A stretch of 64,000 nucleotides of DNA from JAAXHB01 sp965214945 (GTDB lineage: Bacteria > Actinomycetota > Acidimicrobiia > Acidimicrobiales > Aldehydirespiratoraceae). The DNA lies in assembly GCA_965214945.1 (NCBI GenBank), contig OZ244029.1, positions 1,426,001 through 1,490,000 on the forward strand. The letters run 5' to 3'. The stretch's first letter is position 1. Each line of letters starts with the position of its first letter. The notes under the pieces are model-generated. The model was not told where the DNA came from. It ran no database searches and saw only the letters and a program-made list of their open reading frames with translations. Shown piece by piece: positions 55,575 through 63,681 of the stretch. The translations under genes were made by a program, and so were the position numbers.

Positions 55575-56333
55575 ATGAGCCGGCCGCCTTCCCGCGGGCA
55601 CACACGCCAAGCAGACGCATTACCCCAAAGCGGGCACACACGCCAAGCAGACGCATTACCCGAAGGTGCGCAGAAGCGCCGTGTGGTGCAGCAGATGTTT
55701 GATGACATCGCGCCTCGGTATGACCTGTTGAACCGCCTTCTGACGCTGCGCCTCGATGTGCGCTGGCGTCGTCACACCGTGCGGGATCTGAGGCTGCCGA
55801 CGCGGTCCACGGTGGCCGACCTGGCGTGCGGCACGGGCGACTTCTGCCGAGAACTCACGGCCCAAGGCCATCGCGCCGTCGGCTTCGACCTGTCAATGGG
55901 CATGCTTCAGGCGGCTGCCTGCGCCGCGCCGCTAGTGCATTGCGATGTGCTGGCGCTGCCGCTACCGGCCAGTTCCGTGGACGGCGCTGTCAGCGGGTTT
56001 GCTCTACGCAATCTGGTGGGAGTGCCGCCATTGTTTGCCGAACTGGCTCGAGTGGTGCGACCCTGCGGTCGTATCGGATTGCTCGAAGTCGACGAGCCGT
56101 CGAACGCCGTGCTGCGCTGGAGCCACGGCCTGTACTTCCGCCGGGTCGTGCCCCTGGTCGGTGCCGTGCTATCAGACCGCGCCGCCTACCGATATCTTCC
56201 CCAGTCGGTGGCCTATCTGCCCTCGGCTCAAGATCTGAAGTCCGGCCTGGTCGAGGCCGGATTCGACAACGTGGAGCACCGCCGGTTGACTGGCGGCATC
56301 GCCCAACTTCTCACTGCCACCCGCCGCCGCTGA
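55575..56333 (+). CDS. menG: Demethylmenaquinone methyltransferase
   Basis: 252 aa UbiE/MenG family. VQQMFDDIAPRYDLLNRLLTLRLDVRWRR is the family start; VADLACGTGDFCREL binds SAM; SVDGAVSGFALRNLVG and GRIGLLEVDEPSNAVLR correspond to the family's GFGLRNV and E-x-S-x-P segments. Last step of menaquinone synthesis. The 30 residues before the family core contain GHTRQADALP twice, coded by a tandem DNA repeat and without homologous role; no better start codon exists downstream before the core. menA lies 2 kb away beyond an R-M unit. Confidence 0.9.
   Translation: MSRPPSRGHTRQADALPQSGHTRQADALPEGAQKRRVVQQMFDDIAPRYDLLNRLLTLRLDVRWRRHTVRDLRLPTRSTVADLACGTGDFCRELTAQGHRAVGFDLSMGMLQAAACAAPLVHCDVLALPLPASSVDGAVSGFALRNLVGVPPLFAELARVVRPCGRIGLLEVDEPSNAVLRWSHGLYFRRVVPLVGAVLSDRAAYRYLPQSVAYLPSAQDLKSGLVEAGFDNVEHRRLTGGIAQLLTATRRR
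55594..55661. repeat. 36-bp tandem duplication at the menG start
   Basis: Two copies of a 36-bp unit beginning GCGGGCACACACGCCAAGCA (55594-55629 and 55630-55665); the first 32 bp are identical, 34 of 36 overall. The length of 12 codons keeps the menG frame and encodes GHTRQADALP twice. Confidence 0.9.
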
Positions 56334-56402
56334 ACGGCCTAGTAAGGGAGGCCCCCTCCCCCAGCGGCTGGCCATGTCACAGCACTACCTTACGGTTTAT
56401 TC

Positions 56403-57347
56403 ATGAGCGAACCGATGTTCAATCCCACTGCCGTGACGCTCGGACAAGTAATGTTGCAGCCGGTGACACCTCAACTACAGCTTGCACAAGGGAGTTACCT
56501 GCGCCTCGACACGGGCTGGACCATGCCGCGGGGCGAACAGTCCGAGTCGGTGCTCATCTGCGGGTCTGCCGTCGACGGGCTTGACATGATCGCCGACCGG
56601 AGTGTGCGCACCGTGGTGACCTCGCCTCCCTATTGGTCGCTGCGCGATTACAACACGGTTGGGCAGATCGGCCGAGATGACACCTTGTACGACTATGTCA
56701 AGAGTATTGTCATGATGTTCGACAAAGTGCGTCGAGTCCTGACCGACGACGGAACCGTGTGGCTCAACATCGGCGACAGTTACACGTCGGGCAATCGGCG
56801 GTACCGGGCGCCAGACCGCAAGAACCGGGCCCGGGCCATGCGAACGCGCCCTGCCACCCCGGAGGGCCTCAAGCCCAAAGATCTGATCGGCGTGCCCTGG
56901 CGGTTGGCCTTCGCTTTACAGGACGCCGGCTGGTGGGTTCGGTCCGAGGTGATCTGGTACAAGCCGAATGCCTACCCCGAGTCGGTACGCGACCGTCCCA
57001 CCAAGGCGCATGAGAGCGTGTTCCTGCTGTCCAAGAGCAAGGACTACTACTACGATGTGAGCGCCGTGAAGGGTCCTAACGGCAGACGGCTGCGCACCCT
57101 GTGGGAGATCAACACCGAGCCGCGTCGACGCCAGGCAGGTGGAGTAGAAGACCATCCAGCCGTCATGCCGATGACGCTGGCCCGTCGCTGCATACGCCTC
57201 ACCAGCCAGCCCGGGGACATCGTTCTCGACCCTTATGCGGGCTCAGGCACCACCCTGCTCGCCGCACGGGAACTCGGCCGGCGCTGGGCCGGCATTGAGC
57301 TGAACCCGTCCTACGTAGCTCTCATCGAACGCCGCCTAGCCCAGTGA
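56403..57347 (+). CDS. Type II DNA methyltransferase, N4-cytosine type (beta class)
   Basis: 314 aa. Catalytic motif IV TSPPYWSLRDY (SPPY at 74-77) comes before the SAM motif DPYAGSGTT (276-284), the beta order; SPPY points to N4-cytosine methylation. The middle (about 120-240) should recognise the target. GTGA overlap with the endonuclease gene (57344-57347) makes a coupled R-M pair; the endonuclease resembles SmaI, whose partner is also an m4C enzyme. A TACCTT at 56386-56391 could be a -10 element close to the ATG. G+C is near that of the chromosome. Confidence 0.92.
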   Translation: MSEPMFNPTAVTLGQVMLQPVTPQLQLAQGSYLRLDTGWTMPRGEQSESVLICGSAVDGLDMIADRSVRTVVTSPPYWSLRDYNTVGQIGRDDTLYDYVKSIVMMFDKVRRVLTDDGTVWLNIGDSYTSGNRRYRAPDRKNRARAMRTRPATPEGLKPKDLIGVPWRLAFALQDAGWWVRSEVIWYKPNAYPESVRDRPTKAHESVFLLSKSKDYYYDVSAVKGPNGRRLRTLWEINTEPRRRQAGGVEDHPAVMPMTLARRCIRLTSQPGDIVLDPYAGSGTTLLAARELGRRWAGIELNPSYVALIERRLAQ

Positions 57348-58108
57348 GCAACCGAGAGGCCCTGAAGCAGAGAATCGACAAGCTGTCGTCCATGGGCGTT
57401 CGCTTCGCGGCTCGTATGATCGATTCACTGGTATCGCCGCCTCAGGTGACTTTCCCTGCTCAAGGCCGGACCTGGCTGACCGCCGATCCGGAGTGGATCG
57501 AGTACTTCGGCCTTACGATTTCGGCGCACCACGGCCGAACCGCTGAACCATTGGGGTTGAGGAGCTTTGAGACGGCCTTCCGTCGCGCGTGTGAAGCTGT
57601 CGGCTGGACTCTCGATCCCCCAGGCTCGGTGACGCAGCGTTTCTTGGACCTCACAGTTCACACAAGCGATTCCATCAGACGGCGGCTGTCGCTGAAGTCG
57701 ACCGCAGCGCGAAACCTGTCGCCCACTTCAGTCCATATCTCCAAGCTCACTGAAGCAGCGCGGATTCAAGATGTTAGGTCGGCGCGCGCGAGAAGAGAAC
57801 GTACTCTTGAATTGTTTAAGCAATACCGTGATGCTGTAGATGCGATCGTGATGTTGAGAGCGTTTAGGCATGAACCACATGCCGTTCCTAATCTCTACCA
57901 GCTAGTGGAGATCCCAAGCGGTATTTTCACCTCGCTGGCTAGTGTCCCATTGTCAGAATTTAAGGCAGATGGCCCGACCATTGACTGCTCATTTGATGGC
58001 CTTTCATCTGCTGCTCGTGTTTCTCTGGACAGATCTGATGCCAAAATCACAGTCAAACAGATACAGCTAAAAGTGTGTCAAGTGCACGCAGAATGGGAGC
58101 TGAAATGA
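57344..58108 (+). CDS. SmaI-like type II restriction endonuclease
   Basis: 254 aa, GTG start overlapping the methyltransferase stop. Matches my memory of R.SmaI at several points in order: HH near 62-63, LKSTAARNLSPTSVHISK (117-134; SmaI has LKTEAAKNIS...HVSK), YQLVEIP (186-192) and a closing Q-L-x-x-C-x-V-H-x-x-W (C251-H-W region). D102 and K118 in LDLT...SLKST are candidates for a PD-(D/E)xK site. The half from 57781 to 58020 is about 50% G+C by my count against roughly 68% nearby, a sign of transfer. Predicted target CCCGGG by similarity only. Confidence 0.82.
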   Translation: MSNREALKQRIDKLSSMGVRFAARMIDSLVSPPQVTFPAQGRTWLTADPEWIEYFGLTISAHHGRTAEPLGLRSFETAFRRACEAVGWTLDPPGSVTQRFLDLTVHTSDSIRRRLSLKSTAARNLSPTSVHISKLTEAARIQDVRSARARRERTLELFKQYRDAVDAIVMLRAFRHEPHAVPNLYQLVEIPSGIFTSLASVPLSEFKADGPTIDCSFDGLSSAARVSLDRSDAKITVKQIQLKVCQVHAEWELK

Positions 58109-58148
58109 CTGCTGAACTGGCATTTGGTCAGGGTGCCCTGTCTGGGGG

Positions 58149-59027
58149 TTAGCCGGTTAGGGCCAGGCCGGTGGCCAGGCCGAGGCCAGAGACAAGCTGA
58201 AGCCGACCGGTGGCTGGCAGCAGAGCGGCCAGCTCTTCGGGGTCGCGGGCACGCCGCAGAATGAGCAGTGCGTGCGCCGCGAAGGGCGCGCCGGCCAGAG
58301 CGAGCCATGCGGCCCGACCTGAGAGCGACGCCGGGCAGGCCGCCGCGTAGGCCGCCGCCAGAACCGCCACGTAGAACCAACGGCCGGCCCTGTCCCCCAT
58401 CCGTACCACCAGAGTGCGCTTGCCCGCCGCCGCGTCGCCGTGGGCATCACGCAAGTTGTTCGCAGTCAGCAGCGCCACTGCCCACAGCCCCACCGGAACA
58501 GCGACGAGCACAAACCGCGTCTCGACGCGCTCCACCAGAACGAATGCCGTTCCCACCGTGGCCACCAACCCGAAGAACACGAAAACGAACATCTCTCCGA
58601 GCCCTGAGTAGCCGTAGGGCCGGGGACCTCCCGTGTAACCCCACGCCGCCGCCACGCACGCCAGGCCCACACCGATCAGCCACCACCCGGCCGCCGCGGC
58701 CAGCACAAGCCCCGCGGCGCCGGCCACTGCGAACGCCGCGAACGCCGCACGCTTCACTTGGTGGGCTGGCACGAGTCCCGACCCAACAAGGCGGATCGGG
58801 CCGACACGGGACCCGGCCCGGTCGAGGCCTCTTCTGCCGTCGCTGTAGTCGTTCGCGAAGTTGACGCCTACCTGGAGGGCCAGCGCCGTCATCAGAGCCG
58901 GCCCGACGCGCCACCAGGGAGTTGAAGCGCCGACGCCGACGCACGCGCCAACGCCCGCCAACACCGGCACCACTCCTGCGGCGAGGGTCCTGGGCCGGCT
59001 TCCGGCCACCCAAACGCGTAACCTCAT
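58149..59027 (-). CDS. menA: 1,4-dihydroxy-2-naphthoate polyprenyltransferase
   Basis: 292 aa from ATG 59027; the frame runs on to 59198 over the regulator gene but that part is not MenA-like. UbiA-superfamily membrane enzyme with about eight helices and both Asp motifs: NFANDYSDGRRGLD (about 54-67) and ANNLRDAHGDAAAGKRTL (about 185-202), which bind prenyl diphosphate through Mg. Joins DHNA to a polyprenyl chain. Ends 40 bp from the convergent endonuclease gene. Confidence 0.93.
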   Translation of the reverse strand: MRLRVWVAGSRPRTLAAGVVPVLAGVGACVGVGASTPWWRVGPALMTALALQVGVNFANDYSDGRRGLDRAGSRVGPIRLVGSGLVPAHQVKRAAFAAFAVAGAAGLVLAAAAGWWLIGVGLACVAAAWGYTGGPRPYGYSGLGEMFVFVFFGLVATVGTAFVLVERVETRFVLVAVPVGLWAVALLTANNLRDAHGDAAAGKRTLVVRMGDRAGRWFYVAVLAAAYAAACPASLSGRAAWLALAGAPFAAHALLILRRARDPEELAALLPATGRLQLVSGLGLATGLALTG

Positions 59028-59056
59028 CGAAGATCGCCGCTCTGTCGGGCCTAGCC

Positions 59057-59761
59057 TCAAGCGGCTGTGTACTTGTAGCCCAGGCCTCGGATGGTGACTA
59101 TCCGCACTGGCTCGCTTGGGTCTGCCTCGATACGAGAGCGCAGCCGCTTGATATGGACGTCGAGTGTCTTGGTGCTGCCCACGTAGTCGAAGCCCCACAC
59201 GCGGTCGATTAGCGTCTGACGGGTCATCACGAACCCGGCGTTCTCCATGAGCAGCGCCAGCAGGTCGAACTCCTTGAGCGGCAACCGCACAACCTCGCCG
59301 GCCACGGTCACGCGGTGGCGGTCACGGTCGAGGGTCACATCCGCGAGGCTGATCTGAGCCATCTGCGCTGTGCGCGCCTGCCGCGCACCCGCCCTTCGCA
59401 TCACGGTTCGCATGCGGGCCACCAGCTCGCGGCCCCGGTATGGCTTAGCCACGTAATCGTCGGCGCCGACCTCGAGGCCGACCACGGTGTCGATCTCGTC
59501 GCGCCGGGCCGAGACCATTATCACCGGTGTGTCGTTGCGGGCGCGTATACGGCGACAGACGTCCAGCCCGGTCAGCCCCGGCAGCATCACGTCGAGCAAC
59601 ACCATGTCGGGCTCCAGGGCGTGGAACATCGCCAGAGCCTCCTCGCCGTCGGCGGCGACATCAACGTTATAACCCTCACGGCCGAGGATGATCTTGAGGC
59701 TTTCGCGGTATGACGGCTCGTCGTCCACCACGAGGACGCGGGTTCCGGTGTTCATAGTCAT
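59057..59761 (-). CDS. OmpR/PhoB-family response regulator (orphan)
   Basis: 234 aa. Receiver domain with DD at 13-14, phospho-acceptor D57 in LLDVMLPG, Ser/Thr in MVSA and Lys in YVAKPYRGRELVARM; then an OmpR-type winged helix (RLPLKEFDLLALLMENAGFVMTRQTLIDRVWGF...TIRGLGYKY). The DNA-binding part resembles actinobacterial RegX3/MtrA-type regulators. No histidine kinase gene is adjacent on either side: menA is 29 bp downstream and a YyaL gene is divergent. Target genes unknown. Confidence 0.92.
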   Translation of the reverse strand: MTMNTGTRVLVVDDEPSYRESLKIILGREGYNVDVAADGEEALAMFHALEPDMVLLDVMLPGLTGLDVCRRIRARNDTPVIMVSARRDEIDTVVGLEVGADDYVAKPYRGRELVARMRTVMRRAGARQARTAQMAQISLADVTLDRDRHRVTVAGEVVRLPLKEFDLLALLMENAGFVMTRQTLIDRVWGFDYVGSTKTLDVHIKRLRSRIEADPSEPVRIVTIRGLGYKYTAA

Positions 59762-59844
59762 CAGTGTGCCGCATGATCGGATCGGCTGTGCGCGTGATCC
59801 CCGCCGACGGCTTGTGTTCCGTAACGCCCGCCTAGCATCACAGC

Positions 59845-61857
59845 GTGAACCGGCTAGAGAGCGAGACGAGCCCGTACCTGCGCCAGCACCGTGACAACCC
59901 GGTCGACTGGTACCCGTGGGGCCCTGAGGCCTTCGCGGCCGCGGCCCAGCGCGACCGGCCCGTGTTGCTGTCGGTGGGCTATTCGAGCTGCCACTGGTGC
60001 CATGTGATGGCGCACGAGTCCTTCGAGGACACCGACACGGCCGCCATGATGAACCGGCTGTTCGTGAACGTCAAAGTCGACCGCGAAGAGCGGCCCGACG
60101 TGGACGCCGTGTACATGGATTCGGTGCAGGCCATGACCGGGCGCGGAGGCTGGCCGATGACAGTGTTCTGCACACCCGACGGCAGGCCGTTCTTCGGCGG
60201 TACCTACTACCCGGATCGCCCCAGACACCAGATGCCGTCATTCCGGCAGGTGATGGCGGCGGTTGACGATGCCTGGACAACGCGGCGAGACGATATTGAC
60301 GCTCAAGCCGACCAGCTCACCGCAATCATCGGCCGAGCCTCTCAGAGCCTCGCCTCCCGCCGCGGAGTAGACGCTTCCGCGGAGAGCATCGACTCCGGCC
60401 TGCTGAGGCGTGCCGCTAACGCGATCGTCTCAGCGTTCGATCCGCAGTGGGGCGGCTTCGGCGCGGCGCCGAAATTCCCCGCCGCCATGACGTTGGACTC
60501 AGCGATGCGCCTGTATCGCATCAACGGCGAGCCCGCGCTGTTGCACGCCGTGCGCACCAGCCTTGACGCCATGGCCTCAGGTGGTATCTACGACCACCTG
60601 GGCGGCGGCTTCGCCCGCTACGCCGTCGACCGGCAGTGGCTGGTGCCCCACTTCGAAAAGATGCTGTACGACAACGCGCTGCTGACTCGAGCCTACCTGC
60701 ACGCCTGGCAGGTGACCGGAGAGCCGGTCTACCGTCAGGTGCTCGACGAGACTGTCGGCTACGTGCTGCGCGACCTACGCCACCGCGACGGCGGCTTCTA
60801 CTCCGCTGAGGACGCCGACTCTGAAGGCGTCGAGGGCCTGTTCTACGTGTGGTCGGAGGCCGAGATAAGGGCGGTCGTGGGAGCCGACGCGGCCGATGAG
60901 GCGGTGCGCTGGTGGGGAGTGACGGCGCAGGGAAACTTCGAGGGGGCCAATATCTTACACCGGCCCGTGCGCGCCGATCTGATGCGCAGCCCGGCGGTGG
61001 AAGAGGCCCGATCAGCGTTGTTCGCCAGACGCGAGCAGCGAGTGCGGCCCGGCCTCGACGACAAGGTGCTCACCGAATGGAACGCGCTGATGCTGGCGGC
61101 TCTCGCTGAGGCGGCCGCAGGCACCGGCAGTGCTGCCTGGCGTGACGCGGCCATCGCGAACGGTGAGTTCTTGCTGGCTAACCTGCGGCGCTCCGACGGC
61201 CGCTGGCTGCGCTCCTGGCAAGCCGGAGGACCGGGGCGGATCGCAAGAGCCCGGCACCTTGCCTATGCGCACGACTACGCGGCGCTCACGGACGCGTTCA
61301 CTCGGCTCGGCGAGCTCACCGGCGCAGCACGCTGGATTGACGAAGCCCGGGCTTGCGCCGATGCGCTTATGGAGCTTTTTTCTGATCCCGGCGCACCCGG
61401 CTTCTTTACCACCGGCGACGACGCCGAAGCGCTTGTGACGCGTCCCAAGGACCTGATGGACAACGCCACGCCATCGGCTCAGTCTCTGGCGGCCTGCGCT
61501 CTGCTGCGGCTCGGCGCGCTCACCGGCGAAGCCCGCTACGGCGACCGGGCTTATGAGATCGTCGGTCTACTGGCCGAAGCCGCCGCAGCGCATCCGACGG
61601 CCTTCGGCAGAATGCTGGAGGCCGTGGACATGGCAGTGAACGGCCTTGACGAAGTGGTTGTCGTCGGTGAGCGCCGAGACCTGGTGGCGGAGGTGCAGTC
61701 CCGCTTTCTGCCGAACGCCGTGCTGGCGTGGGGCCAGCGGTACGACTCGCCGCTATGGCATGATCGCCGTGACGGCTTCGCCTATGTATGCCGAGACTTC
61801 GCCTGCATGGCGCCAGTCGAGGACGCGCCGGGCCTTGCAGCACAGCTCAGTGCGTAG
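59845..61857 (+). CDS. Thioredoxin-domain protein, YyaL/SPATA20-like
   Basis: 670 aa, GTG start. The N-terminal ~170 residues are the DUF255 thioredoxin-like domain: SPYLRQHRDNPVDWYPWG, then the CxxC pair C49-H-W-C52, HESFEDTDTAAMMN and GGWPMTVF. The rest is an (alpha/alpha) barrel as in N-acylglucosamine 2-epimerases (FDPQWGGFGAAPKFP, GGGFARYAVDRQWLVPHFEKMLYDNALL). The family is widespread but its reaction is not known. No signal peptide. Full length. Confidence 0.93.
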   Translation: MNRLESETSPYLRQHRDNPVDWYPWGPEAFAAAAQRDRPVLLSVGYSSCHWCHVMAHESFEDTDTAAMMNRLFVNVKVDREERPDVDAVYMDSVQAMTGRGGWPMTVFCTPDGRPFFGGTYYPDRPRHQMPSFRQVMAAVDDAWTTRRDDIDAQADQLTAIIGRASQSLASRRGVDASAESIDSGLLRRAANAIVSAFDPQWGGFGAAPKFPAAMTLDSAMRLYRINGEPALLHAVRTSLDAMASGGIYDHLGGGFARYAVDRQWLVPHFEKMLYDNALLTRAYLHAWQVTGEPVYRQVLDETVGYVLRDLRHRDGGFYSAEDADSEGVEGLFYVWSEAEIRAVVGADAADEAVRWWGVTAQGNFEGANILHRPVRADLMRSPAVEEARSALFARREQRVRPGLDDKVLTEWNALMLAALAEAAAGTGSAAWRDAAIANGEFLLANLRRSDGRWLRSWQAGGPGRIARARHLAYAHDYAALTDAFTRLGELTGAARWIDEARACADALMELFSDPGAPGFFTTGDDAEALVTRPKDLMDNATPSAQSLAACALLRLGALTGEARYGDRAYEIVGLLAEAAAAHPTAFGRMLEAVDMAVNGLDEVVVVGERRDLVAEVQSRFLPNAVLAWGQRYDSPLWHDRRDGFAYVCRDFACMAPVEDAPGLAAQLSA

Positions 61858-61971
61858 CGCGCAGGCGGACACAGACCGGCGTACAGCGAGAGCTGTCAGC
61901 AGCGCCCCCGATGCGCTTCAGGCCAAGAACTCTGAGCACCGACGCGCTCCAGGCCGCGGCCCGGGCGGGTT

Positions 61972-63186
61972 TCAGGCTGCTGCCTTCTCCAGGACGTGAA
62001 CTCCGCAAGCCGAGCCCAAACCGATCACGTGGGCGAGGCCGACTCGGGCTCCTTCGATCTGGCGGTCCCCGGCTTCGCCTCGCAGGTGCGATGTGATCTC
62101 GAAGACGTTTGCGACCCCCGTCGCGCCGATCGGATGGCCTTTGGAGATCAGTCCGCCGGACGCGTTCACCGGCATCGAGCCGTCACGAAACGGGGCACCG
62201 GAGTCTATGAAGTCACCGGCGCCGCCCGGCTCGCACAGCCCGAGGTTGTCGTAGTGGATCAGTTCCGCCGTGGCGAAACAGTCGTGAAGCTCCACCAAGT
62301 CGAGGTCTTCAGGCCCCACCCCGGCCGCTTCGTACGCTTGGGCGGCAGCGTTGCGGGTGAGCGTGTTGACATCCGGCTGGACCTGGCCGGCCTCAGTGAA
62401 GGGATCCGATGTCAGCACCGACGCCGACACCTTCACGGCGCGCCGACGCGCCTGCGAACTCATCGATGCGAGCTGCTCTCCCGATACGAGCACCGCCGCC
62501 GCGGCCCCGTCGCCGGTCGGGCAGCACATCAGCAGCGTGTTCGGGTAGCTCATCATCGGCGACGCTTTGATCTCCTCCATGGAGAACTTCTTTCGATACT
62601 GCGCCAGCGGGTTGAGCGTGGAGTGGAGGTGGTTCTTGTAGGCGACCCTGGCGAACTGCTCGAAACCCACTGATTCGTTGGCGCAGGCGTATTCCATCCC
62701 GGACTGGGCGAACACGCCGGGCATCGTCTCGGTGCCGAGCAGCCCGTCGATGCCGGTTACGGCGCCATAGCGGCCGCTCGGCTCGAACACCTTCTTGTCC
62801 TTCTTGGCCGAGCCGCTTAGCAGCCCCATCTTGCCCATCTTCTCCACGCCGACGGCCAGACCGACTTCGGCCTCGCCCGACTTTATGGCCATGATCACGG
62901 TGCGGATGGCGGTGGCTCCGGTGGCGCAGGCGTTGGACACGTTGTATACGCCAATGCCAGTTTGGCCTATCTGCTTCTGAAGGCGCTGGCCGACCCCGCG
63001 CGACGCCTCAAAAAGCGACCCGGCGGCCAGAACGTCGACGTCATGGATTGTGACTTCTCCATCGGCGAGCGCCGCCATAGCGCTTTGTGATGCCAAGTCG
63101 ATGAGATCGCGGTCGGGGTAGCGGGCGAAACGGGTCATGTGGGCGCCCAGCACCCAAACGCTGTCTGAAGCGATACGAGCGGTCAT
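61972..63186 (-). CDS. Thiolase-family protein (SCP-x/lipid-transfer type)
   Basis: 404 aa. Nucleophile C87 in NVSNACATGA, the HPIGATG motif and a second Cys in GLGSACGVHVLEK follow the thiolase plan; the length and the CCPTGDGAAAAVL segment fit the SCP2-thiolase branch acting on lipid or steroid acyl-CoA. A DUF35 OB-fold gene lies 41 bp upstream on the same strand, the usual companion that forms a complex with such thiolases. Substrate unknown. Confidence 0.9.
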   Translation of the reverse strand: MTARIASDSVWVLGAHMTRFARYPDRDLIDLASQSAMAALADGEVTIHDVDVLAAGSLFEASRGVGQRLQKQIGQTGIGVYNVSNACATGATAIRTVIMAIKSGEAEVGLAVGVEKMGKMGLLSGSAKKDKKVFEPSGRYGAVTGIDGLLGTETMPGVFAQSGMEYACANESVGFEQFARVAYKNHLHSTLNPLAQYRKKFSMEEIKASPMMSYPNTLLMCCPTGDGAAAAVLVSGEQLASMSSQARRRAVKVSASVLTSDPFTEAGQVQPDVNTLTRNAAAQAYEAAGVGPEDLDLVELHDCFATAELIHYDNLGLCEPGGAGDFIDSGAPFRDGSMPVNASGGLISKGHPIGATGVANVFEITSHLRGEAGDRQIEGARVGLAHVIGLGSACGVHVLEKAAA

Positions 63187-63227
63187 TTGGACCTGTCCTC
63201 CTGTCGGCGAGTCGGCACCCGATGATC

Positions 63228-63626
63228 TCAGACCGCCGACGGCTCATAGCCGAAAGCGACGGCCTCGGCGCCGTCGTCGTCGAAGCCCGCAGAGTATGTG
63301 GTGAGCTGCACCCTCATTCCGAGCGTGACTGTGTCGGGGTCGGGGTCGCAGTTCACGATATTGGCCCGGACCCAGGTGCCGTCGTCTGCCTCGACCACCG
63401 CCGACACAAACGGGACGGCGATCCCCAGCGCGGCGCGGTGCACGATCGTGAAGGCTCTCAGCGTGCCTCGTCCGCTCACCCGAGCACGCCTGAAATCGGT
63501 GAGACCGCAGCGGGCGCAGGCGTTCCGTCTGTCGAAGTAGCGCGCGCCGCACGCAATGCACTGGTGCGCCTGAAGATGTGGATCCGGCTCGAGACGCAGG
63601 TATTCGACCAGCGGGATCCGGCTCAC
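63228..63626 (-). CDS. DUF35 zinc-ribbon/OB-fold protein
   Basis: 132 aa from GTG 63626; the frame is open to 63773 but the start at VSRIPLVEYL fits the family. Zinc ribbon cysteines C23, C26, C37 and C40 (QCIACG...ACARCG) precede an OB fold with RGTLRAFTIVHRA and VPFVSAVVEADDGT. These proteins bind acyl-CoA and pair with SCP2-type thiolases, one of which follows. Confidence 0.9.
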   Translation of the reverse strand: MSRIPLVEYLRLEPDPHLQAHQCIACGARYFDRRNACARCGLTDFRRARVSGRGTLRAFTIVHRAALGIAVPFVSAVVEADDGTWVRANIVNCDPDPDTVTLGMRVQLTTYSAGFDDDGAEAVAFGYEPSAV

Positions 63627-63681
63627 CGCGCCGCAGGGTATCGCGCCCAACGCTGCTGACCCGGATTGGCGTGCCGGCAGC

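Noticed and set aside
56334..56402. C-box operator for a controller protein of the R-M system
   Set aside because: No controller gene is present, and the 69-bp region shows no convincing paired palindromes.
58109..58148. Hairpin CAGGGTGCCCTG after the endonuclease gene as terminator
   Set aside because: The loop is only two bases with a 5-bp stem; too weak to call, and there is no U-tract.
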